Shown here: piece after piece, positions 57,676-64,000 of the stretch | Position numbering within the stretch: the stretch's first letter is position 1 | Layout of the letters: each line of letters opens with the position of its first letter | NCBI GenBank assembly: GCA_001464455.1 | Contig: LNEI01000026.1 | Coordinates: forward strand, 1-64,000 | Length of the DNA: 64,000 bases | DNA from: Acidobacteria bacterium Ga0077534 | GTDB taxonomy: Bacteria > Acidobacteriota > Blastocatellia > Pyrinomonadales > Pyrinomonadaceae | Direction of reading: 5' to 3' | Translations under genes and position numbers: made by a program | The notes under the pieces: model-generated | The model's database searches: none | Told to the model about the DNA's origin: nothing | Seen by the model: only the letters and a program-made list of their open reading frames with translations

Positions 57676-59796
57676 ATGAACGATTACGTTATTTATTTAG
57701 TGCCCGCGTTCGGGTTGGTTGGTTTGCTGGTGATGGCGTTTAAGTCTGCCTGGGTGTCCAAGCAGGATGCGGGCGACGCAAACATGCAGGAGCTCGCCGG
57801 CTATATCGCCGACGGTGCTATGGCGTTTCTTAAAGCCGAATGGCGTGTGCTCAGCATTTTTGTGCTGATAACCGCTGCTTTGCTTGCTTACACGGGAAGC
57901 ATCCACGAGGTTGGCGGAAGGCAGATCCATTCAAGCTGGCTGATCGCCGTGGCGTTTATCATCGGGGCCGTTTTCTCGGCGACCGCCGGGTATATCGGGA
58001 TGCGGGTCGCGACCAAAGCAAACGTCCGCACCACACAGGCTGCCCGGACTTCGCTCAAGCAGGCTTTGAAAGTCTCATTTACCGGTGGAACGGTGATGGG
58101 CCTTGGCGTCGCTGGGCTCGCGGTTTTAGGGCTTGGTGGTTTGTTCATCGTGTTTCTCGCGATCTTCGCCGGACTCGGAGCCAATCAGGTCAAGACTGCT
58201 ATCGAGGTGTTGACCGGCTTCTCGCTCGGAGCCGAATCGATCGCCCTTTTTGCACGCGTCGGCGGCGGTATCTACACCAAGGCTGCTGACGTCGGTGCCG
58301 ACCTCGTCGGTAAGGTCGAGGCTGGCATTCCCGAAGACGACGTTCGCAACCCCGCGACCATTGCCGATAACGTCGGCGACAACGTAGGGGACGTTGCTGG
58401 TATGGGAGCCGACCTTTTCGGTTCGTATGTTGCGACGATCCTCGCGACGATGGTCCTCGGTCAGGAGATCAGGGTAAATGACGCCTTCGGCGGTATGTCG
58501 CCCATCCTGCTGCCAATGATCGTCTGCGGCCTCGGGCTTATTTTCTCGATAGTCGGGACGTTCTTTGTACGCATCAGCGATGAGAAATCGAGCGTGCAGA
58601 ATGCTCTTAATCTCGGCAACTGGTCGTCGATCATCCTTACGGTCATCGCGTCGTTCTTCGCCGTCATGTGGATATTGCCCGAGGGAACGATAACGCTGCG
58701 AGGCACTAGCTTTACGCGGATGGACGTTTTCTGGGCGATCGTCGTCGGAACCGTCGTCGGTGCGATCATGAGTATCGTCACCGAATACTACACCGCAATG
58801 GGCAAAAAGCCCGTCATGTCCATTGTTCGACAATCCGCAACGGGCCACGCAACAAATATCATCGGCGGCCTGTCGGTAGGCATGAAATCCACGGTCATAC
58901 CGATCCTCACGCTGGCGGCCGGTATCGTCGTAAGCTACTATTTTGCGGGCCTTTACGGTGTAGCCATCGCAGCAGCCGGTATGATGTCGACCACGGCAAT
59001 GCAATTGGCCATCGATGCCTTCGGACCGATCGCTGACAACGCTGGCGGCATCGCCGAAATGAGCCAACTACCACCCGAAGTCCGCGAACGCACGGACAAC
59101 CTCGATGCGGTTGGCAACACCACGGCGGCTACCGGAAAGGGCTTTGCGATCGCGTCAGCGGCCCTAACGGCCCTTGCACTTTTTGCGGCCTTTGTAGGTA
59201 TGGCAGGGATCGACCGTATTGACATCTACAAGGCAAACGTCCTAGCCGGCCTGTTCATCGGGGCAATGATACCGTTCATTTTTTCGGCACTTTGTATCCA
59301 GGCTGTCGGCAAGGCAGCGATGGATATGGTCCAGGAGGTTCGCCGTCAGTTCCGCGAGATTCCCGGCATCATGGAGTACAAAACCAAACCGGAATACGAG
59401 AAATGTGTCGCTATCTCGACCAAGGCCTCGATTCGAGAGATGATGCTGCCGGGTGCGATCGCTTTGATCACGCCGGTCATTGTCGGGTTTAGCTTCGGGC
59501 CGGAAGTCCTGGGTGGATTGCTTGCGGGTGTAACGGTTTCAGGCGTACTAATGGGCATCTTCCAGAACAACGCCGGCGGTGCGTGGGACAATGCTAAGAA
59601 GTCATTCGAAAAAGGCGTCGAGATAAACGGAGAGATGGTCTACAAGGGTTCCGATGCCCACAAGGCGTCAGTCACCGGCGACACCGTGGGCGACCCTTTC
59701 AAGGATACGTCAGGCCCGTCGATGAACATCCTCATCAAGTTAATGTCGATCGTTTCGCTCGTGATCGCACCGTATATTTACGGTATTGGTCAGTAA
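57676..59796 (+). CDS. hppA: Membrane-bound ion-translocating pyrophosphatase
   Basis: 706 residues with about 16 transmembrane helices. The active-site motif is [35 protein letters not shown] (about residues 209-243), the hallmark of this family. The second DNAGGIAEM and the [11 protein letters not shown] segments are present; Ala at the GNTTAA position (where K+-independent forms have Lys) indicates the K+-dependent class. It splits pyrophosphate and pumps H+ or Na+ out. Which ion cannot be fixed from this reading. No clear Shine-Dalgarno precedes ATG 57676. Confidence 0.95.
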   Translation: MNDYVIYLVPAFGLVGLLVMAFKSAWVSKQDAGDANMQELAGYIADGAMAFLKAEWRVLSIFVLITAALLAYTGSIHEVGGRQIHSSWLIAVAFIIGAVFSATAGYIGMRVATKANVRTTQAARTSLKQALKVSFTGGTVMGLGVAGLAVLGLGGLFIVFLAIFAGLGANQVKTAIEVLTGFSLGAESIALFARVGGGIYTKAADVGADLVGKVEAGIPEDDVRNPATIADNVGDNVGDVAGMGADLFGSYVATILATMVLGQEIRVNDAFGGMSPILLPMIVCGLGLIFSIVGTFFVRISDEKSSVQNALNLGNWSSIILTVIASFFAVMWILPEGTITLRGTSFTRMDVFWAIVVGTVVGAIMSIVTEYYTAMGKKPVMSIVRQSATGHATNIIGGLSVGMKSTVIPILTLAAGIVVSYYFAGLYGVAIAAAGMMSTTAMQLAIDAFGPIADNAGGIAEMSQLPPEVRERTDNLDAVGNTTAATGKGFAIASAALTALALFAAFVGMAGIDRIDIYKANVLAGLFIGAMIPFIFSALCIQAVGKAAMDMVQEVRRQFREIPGIMEYKTKPEYEKCVAISTKASIREMMLPGAIALITPVIVGFSFGPEVLGGLLAGVTVSGVLMGIFQNNAGGAWDNAKKSFEKGVEINGEMVYKGSDAHKASVTGDTVGDPFKDTSGPSMNILIKLMSIVSLVIAPYIYGIGQ

Positions 59797-59818
59797 CTAG
59801 CAACCAGTTGATAAAGGG

Positions 59819-59858
59819 ATAGGACGTGTAGGTCGTATATGGCCTGTACGTCCTATTT
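59819..59858. terminator. Shared terminator between hppA and carA
   Basis: ATAGGACGT-GT-AGG (59819-59832) pairs with CCT-GT-ACGTCCTAT (59843-59856), broken by one 2-nt mismatch, followed by a short T-run. The right arm overlaps the carA stop codon (59853-59855), so it can serve both convergent genes. Confidence 0.7.
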
Positions 59859-60935
59859 CCGCATTAGATCTACAAACCGCTCAAACAAATACTCAGAATC
59901 ATGCGGCCCCGGGGCTGATTCGGGATGATACTGGACACTAAAAACCGGCAGCGACTTATGTCTCAATCCAGCGACGGTTTGGTCGTTGAGGTTGATGTGC
60001 GTGACCTCGACATCAGCCGGTAGGCTGTTAACGTCGACCGCAAAACCGTGGTTGTGGGCGGTGATCTCGATCTTGCCCGTGGTCAGGTCCTTGATCGGCT
60101 GATTGCCGCCGCGGTGGCCAAATTTTAGCTTGTAAGTCGTGCCGCCAAAGGCCTCACCTATTAGTTGGTGGCCGAGGCATATGCCGAACATAGGCTTTTG
60201 CGATGTGGCCAGTTTTTTGATCTCTTCCACGACATTTATCATCGACGCCGGGTCGCCGGGGCCGTTTGAGAGAAAGATGCCGTCTGGCTCCAGAGCAAGG
60301 ACTTGCTCAGCAGTAGTTTCAGCCGGGACGACCGTGATGCGACAGCCTAATTTTGAAAATTCGCGGAGGCTGTTTGTCTTGACACCAAAGTCGTAGGCCA
60401 CTATATGGTACTTCTCGCGGTCACCCGCAGGATAATCGTAGTTTGAAGCAACCGTGACGGAGCTTGCGAGCTCACGGTTGGCCATCTCGGGCGAGGACAA
60501 GACGCGTCGCAGCAGGGCTTGAGGATCAGTCTCTACCGTCGAGATGCCGGCCCGCATTGCACCTTTGTCGCGGATGTGTCGAACGAGAGCCCGCGTGTCG
60601 ATGTGCTCGATGCCAACTATGCTATTTTCCTTCAAGTAATCCTGTAGCGACTTGGTTGACCGAAAGTTCGAGGCAACGCGGCTTGCTTCGCGAACGACAA
60701 ATCCCTCGACCCATGGCCGACGCGACTCGACATCTTCTTCATTGACGCCGTAGTTTCCGATCAACGGATAGGTCATCGCGACTATCTGCCCGGCGTAGCT
60801 TGGGTCGGTCAATATCTCCTGATAACCGGACATCGACGTGTTAAAGACCATTTCGCCGAACGCCTCGCCATCGGCACCAAATGAAATACCTTCGAACGAA
60901 CGCCCGTCTTCAAGAACCAAGATCGCCTTAGCCAT
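59853..60935 (-). CDS. carA: Carbamoyl-phosphate synthase small subunit
   Basis: 360 residues, full length. N-terminal [44 protein letters not shown] is typical; the class I glutaminase nucleophile is Cys in FGICLGHQ, with catalytic His and Glu in [13 protein letters not shown]. It supplies ammonia to CarB for carbamoyl phosphate used in pyrimidine and arginine synthesis. carB is not in the window. lepB lies about 100 nt upstream on the same strand. Confidence 0.97.
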   Translation of the reverse strand: MAKAILVLEDGRSFEGISFGADGEAFGEMVFNTSMSGYQEILTDPSYAGQIVAMTYPLIGNYGVNEEDVESRRPWVEGFVVREASRVASNFRSTKSLQDYLKENSIVGIEHIDTRALVRHIRDKGAMRAGISTVETDPQALLRRVLSSPEMANRELASSVTVASNYDYPAGDREKYHIVAYDFGVKTNSLREFSKLGCRITVVPAETTAEQVLALEPDGIFLSNGPGDPASMINVVEEIKKLATSQKPMFGICLGHQLIGEAFGGTTYKLKFGHRGGNQPIKDLTTGKIEITAHNHGFAVDVNSLPADVEVTHINLNDQTVAGLRHKSLPVFSVQYHPESAPGPHDSEYLFERFVDLMRK

Positions 60936-61036
60936 AAGTCACAGATTCTAACGCAAAGACGCCGAGGGGCAAAGGAACAGTGTCTCAACGTCTCAGTGGC
61001 CGGAGGCGGAATAGCTCAGACAGCTGAAAACTTTTC

Positions 61037-61744
61037 TTACTTATCGTCGGAGCTGGAGTCGCTCTTGTTGGCGGGCGTAGTCGGGATGCTCGGGTCGTAT
61101 TCACCGTGTTCGAGGAATCCGATATTGTTGGGTTTCCAGTAGCGGAAGAAGGCTTTACCGTAGATGTACTTTTCTGGAACGAGGCCCCAGTAGCGGGAAT
61201 CGGAAGAATTATCGCGGTTGTCGCCCATGACGAAATAGTGGTGCTCATCCACCTTCTTCTGCATGGGAGGCGGCATTGTCTGAGTAAATTCTTTATCGAG
61301 ATAGTCCTCGTTAAGTTGCTTACCATCTACGTAAACGCGGCCGCTCTTTATCTCGACCGTCTCACCAGGCAAACCGATGACGCGTTTTACGTATGACTTG
61401 TCAGGATCGTTTGGGAACCAGAAAACAACGATGTCGCCGCGTTCGATATGCCCCCAGCGGACGCTTTGAATGCGGTAGTAAACGAGCTTGTTAACTAACA
61501 GCCGTTCGCCATCATGAAGCTGCGGCAGCATAGAAGTGCCTTCAACAACCACCGGCTGGACAAAAAATACGCCGAAGAGAACAAAGACAATGATGATCAG
61601 GAAAATGTCGCGAACGAGTTTAAAGCCTTCTGTTAAAAGGCCTTGACGCGACTCTTTTGCAATGTGGGTCACTTCGATATCAGTGTCGTCAAAGACCGAC
61701 ACCAGACCGAACTCAACCTGATTTCTTTTCCTAAGGTCTAACAT
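61037..61744 (-). CDS. lepB: Signal peptidase I
   Basis: 235 residues. One transmembrane helix at about 41-63 (DIFLIIIVFVLFGVFFVQPVVVEGTSM) is followed by the catalytic Ser in EGTSMLP and the catalytic Lys in SYVKRVIGLPGE. The FVMGDNRDNSSDSRYWG signature (box E) is complete. It removes signal peptides from exported proteins, of which this window has many. A 35-residue cytoplasmic N-terminus and a 25-residue polar tail are extras. Confidence 0.96.
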   Translation of the reverse strand: MLDLRKRNQVEFGLVSVFDDTDIEVTHIAKESRQGLLTEGFKLVRDIFLIIIVFVLFGVFFVQPVVVEGTSMLPQLHDGERLLVNKLVYYRIQSVRWGHIERGDIVVFWFPNDPDKSYVKRVIGLPGETVEIKSGRVYVDGKQLNEDYLDKEFTQTMPPPMQKKVDEHHYFVMGDNRDNSSDSRYWGLVPEKYIYGKAFFRYWKPNNIGFLEHGEYDPSIPTTPANKSDSSSDDK

Positions 61745-61820
61745 AAGTCTGAGCTACTAGCTGTTCGCTCACTAACCTTTTATAATCCGCTTATCAACGC
61801 TACTTTGTCAAAAGAATTGT

Positions 61821-62945
61821 ATGAACCCTGCGATCCGAAAACTCTTTAAGGTCACCGAAAAACTTGCGTATCTTAACAGTGCTGCGGTTTCGGCGATCCC
61901 GTCGACGGCGATCGAGGCGGTCAATCTGCAACTTGCCGACGTCGCGGCCCATGGAACTGCCCACTTTAGCGAATGGGTAGCGACCAAGGATCGCTCGCGA
62001 GCTCTAGTAGCTCAGATGCTAAAAGTCCGTTCGGAGCAGGTCGCTTTTATCCGGAACACATCTGATGGCGTTGCGTCGATAGCAAACGGCCTTTCGTGGA
62101 AGGCGGGCGACAATATTGTTAGCTTCGAGCGAGAGTTTCCGGCGAATTTCTATGCGTGGAGACGAGTTCACGATGAGTTCGGGGTCGATCTACGACTTTG
62201 CCCGGAGCGTAGCGGCCGGATCGATCTGGATGAACTCATTTCAATGATCGATTCAAATACGAAGGTCGTCGCCCTTTCTGCCGTCCAGTTTGCATCGGGC
62301 TTCCGCACCGATCTGGAGCGCGTCGGACGTGCGGCTCGGGCGGTGGATGCGTTGTTCTGCGTGGATATCATTCAAGGATTCGGGGCGATGCCATTCGATC
62401 TGCCAGCTCAGTTTGTCGATGCGGCATGCGGAGCGAGCCACAAATGGCTTTGTGCTCCAGAGGGTTGCGGGATGATCTATCTTTCATACCGGGCAAGAGA
62501 GAGGATAAAGCCTACGCTCGTCGGGTGGATAAGCGTGGGTGAGCCCTGGGATTTCGAAGATCGGGCTCAGTCATTCAAACCGACGGCCCTCGCCTGGGAA
62601 AGCGGCACTGGCCCGGCCGCACTCTTTTATGGGCTAGAGCAAAGTCTGGAACTGCTTCGATCAGCCGGGGCTGAGAACATTCAGACACACATTGCAGAGC
62701 TAACCGACCATCTGTGCGACGGCCTGAAACGGCTCGACTACGATATCATCAGTTCCCGACTTCCCGGTGAAAGCTCAGCGATCGTATGTATCAAGCATCG
62801 CAAGGGCCTGAGCTCGAATCAGGTCGCCGCCCATTTGGAGGCTGACAACGTTGTGGTAAGTCCTCGCGGTGATCGCGTCAGGATAGCTCCGCATTTTTAC
62901 AATAATCTGGAAGATGTCGAACGACTGTTAGAGTGTCTTCCTTAA
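61821..62945 (+). CDS. Class V aminotransferase family PLP enzyme
   Basis: 374 residues. LNSAAVSAIPSTAIEAVNLQL starts the family; the PLP Lys is in CGASHKWLCAPEGCGMIYLS (about residue 212), with the preceding Asp/Gln region VDIIQGFGAMPFD. NTSDGVASIANGLSW binds cofactor phosphate. Could be a cysteine desulfurase-like, kynureninase-like or isopenicillin-N-epimerase-like enzyme; the lack of the desulfurase Cys loop disfavours IscS/SufS. Reaction not assigned. Confidence 0.88.
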   Translation: MNPAIRKLFKVTEKLAYLNSAAVSAIPSTAIEAVNLQLADVAAHGTAHFSEWVATKDRSRALVAQMLKVRSEQVAFIRNTSDGVASIANGLSWKAGDNIVSFEREFPANFYAWRRVHDEFGVDLRLCPERSGRIDLDELISMIDSNTKVVALSAVQFASGFRTDLERVGRAARAVDALFCVDIIQGFGAMPFDLPAQFVDAACGASHKWLCAPEGCGMIYLSYRARERIKPTLVGWISVGEPWDFEDRAQSFKPTALAWESGTGPAALFYGLEQSLELLRSAGAENIQTHIAELTDHLCDGLKRLDYDIISSRLPGESSAIVCIKHRKGLSSNQVAAHLEADNVVVSPRGDRVRIAPHFYNNLEDVERLLECLP

Positions 62946-62953
62946 GAAGCAAA

Positions 62954-63745
62954 CTAGTCTCCGAGCAGCCGTTCCGGAATGATGTCGGGCGTGAAACCGT
63001 CCAAATTTAGCCGTGTCATGCCGCCAGCGTCTGAAAACGTTGGCAAACTAGCACGGTGGCGGTATCGGCTGGAGTAAAACAGAAAACCGACAACAATGCC
63101 GCCAAGCAACGCGAAGCCCGCACCCCCAACTATCACCAGGGTAGTCGAAAGAAAGATCTGAGATGTGGTAATTACAAAAGCTCGCTCGGCACTTAGGGCG
63201 AATGGGTTATTGCCCAGCCAGGTGATCTGTTTCTCGTACTTTACCTGATCGATAAGATCGTTCGCGGCCCAACCGCCAGATGCATCCAGGACAAACACGT
63301 TGTAGTTCCCGATCCGCTTATTAAAGGTCTTTCCGTCACCTGCGGATTGGATCCAGGCGTTGATCTTGTTGTCCGTCTCGATAGAGGCTTGCGGGCTTGG
63401 GTGTTCGAGGATAATGAGGGTGCCGGCGTCGTAACTGGCTGTCGCGGCTTCGCTGCCCGGCGAAAATTCAATGACGTCGAGCAAAGAGCGGTCGCCCAAT
63501 ACAGCTCGAAGCTCACCCGAATCTCTCGCCAGCCGTGCAGATCCGCGTTTATTCTCCCAGTCCGGAAGGTGCTTTATCAACACAGGGATGCCGTCGACCT
63601 CTGATACCTCCTGGCTTTTGTATTCCGTCAAACTAACATCCTGAGCTGCACCAGCTATGGTAAAAGTCAGCATCAGCATTGCCGTCGCCAGTGAACGACT
63701 CAAGAATGATCTAGAAATGATGGGATATTTGCTCAGTTCGAACAT
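62954..63745 (-). CDS. Exported or membrane protein of unknown function
   Basis: About 263 residues; ATG 63745 is preferred over the GTG two codons earlier. A hydrophobic signal (LATAMLMLTFTIAGAAQ) opens a periplasmic domain (IPVLIKHLPDWENKRG, NYNVFVLDASGGWAANDLIDQVKYEKQITWLG). A transmembrane helix near residues 205-228 (LVIVGGAGFALLGGIVVGFLF) is followed by a cytoplasmic tail of about 35 residues. No family recognised. Convergent with the aminotransferase with 8 nt between stops. Confidence 0.7.
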   Translation of the reverse strand: MFELSKYPIISRSFLSRSLATAMLMLTFTIAGAAQDVSLTEYKSQEVSEVDGIPVLIKHLPDWENKRGSARLARDSGELRAVLGDRSLLDVIEFSPGSEAATASYDAGTLIILEHPSPQASIETDNKINAWIQSAGDGKTFNKRIGNYNVFVLDASGGWAANDLIDQVKYEKQITWLGNNPFALSAERAFVITTSQIFLSTTLVIVGGAGFALLGGIVVGFLFYSSRYRHRASLPTFSDAGGMTRLNLDGFTPDIIPERLLGD

Positions 63746-64000
63746 AAACACTACTTTCGCACGATTTTACCATTCTTTAGGCGAAAACACCGTGAATACG
63801 GAGCAATTCGCGATTACACCAAAACGTGTAGTCGATAACGCTTATGTAAAGACGGCCAGCTCGTGCATCTGCCTTTGGATGTTGTTCGAAAACAAAAATA
63901 TGCCCATTAATTGGAACAAAAACGGCTGGCGGGCGTCTAAATACTGATCGGAAACAGATTTCTCGATTGTTTGGCACGACAATTGAAGATTACACAGCGA
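63746..64000. other. Right-edge region, no supported gene
   Basis: The two short ORFs here (63657-63947 plus, 63777-63977 minus) lack family features and ribosome sites. The region is probably the promoter and leader of the preceding gene plus the start of something outside the window. Confidence 0.5.

Noticed and set aside
58126-59067. 313-aa ORF opposite hppA
   Set aside because: Antisense shadow of a strongly conserved pyrophosphatase; His/Asp/Arg-rich nonsense composition.

Overview
The window reads as chromosome of an Acidobacteriota bacterium, most likely class Blastocatellia. This is an inference from gene content, since no rRNA or tRNA was seen. The supporting traits are moderate G+C, an ECF sigma factor of the acidobacterial/planctomycete type next to a TPR-containing Ser/Thr kinase, very large secreted beta-propeller proteins with Pro-Thr linkers and a carboxypeptidase-regulatory-like C-terminus, and many small secreted or DUF proteins (DUF1761, DUF2911, DUF4287, DUF5996).

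Layout. 0-2.8 kb: tail of a REP-associated tyrosine transposase, a secreted M20 amidohydrolase, a small membrane protein, and a Dps ferritin under a PerR/Fur-like operator. 2.9-7.2 kb (minus): pilN-pilO-IPT/PilP-like-pseudopilin operon with an FHA-GGDEF protein upstream. 7.3-12.9 kb (minus): five-gene surface-fibre operon with three related subunits, a PapD-like chaperone and an usher-like barrel protein carrying unusual terminal domains. 13.2-23.5 kb: ybaB-recR, a phosphoribosyltransferase, NUDIX, FMN reductase-AraC and a run of DUF genes, one of them frameshifted. 23.5-34.1 kb: BNR-propeller protein, Gfo/Idh/MocA oxidoreductase, PilZ protein, lipoprotein, OPT transporter and M14 carboxypeptidase. 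34.1-35.0 kb: a 51-bp tandem hairpin array fused to an IS200-like transposase. 36.0-41.2 kb: pepP-brnT-brnA-doxX operon, queE-queC and a vapBC-type pair. 41.2-46.3 kb: M16 peptidase, NAD-type isocitrate dehydrogenase, rhodanese and a TPMT-like methyltransferase. 46.4-55.4 kb: ECF sigma factor and kinase flanked by two giant propeller proteins that share an upstream DNA motif. 55.6-64 kb: lipoamide dehydrogenase (TTG start), a relic of a GH109/Gfo-type gene, membrane pyrophosphatase, carA, lepB and a class V aminotransferase.

Main candidates for something new: (1) the chaperone/usher-like locus at 7.3-13.1 kb, with a stalk-type N-terminal domain and SdrD-B-like C-terminal domains on the barrel protein; (2) the sigma/kinase island, where both flanking propeller genes carry two conserved boxes at identical spacing, consistent with one dedicated regulon; (3) a roughly 75-residue C-terminal domain ending at the last residue of three otherwise different secreted propeller proteins, a possible sorting or anchoring module. 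Mobile and repeat DNA is diverse: a transposase remnant, an IS200-type element with its hairpin array, a 31-bp-arm palindrome and a 27-bp-arm palindrome.

Start codons were moved from the ORF track where an internal ATG begins the signal peptide or conserved domain better; each case is stated. All family assignments come from reading motifs, not from searches.
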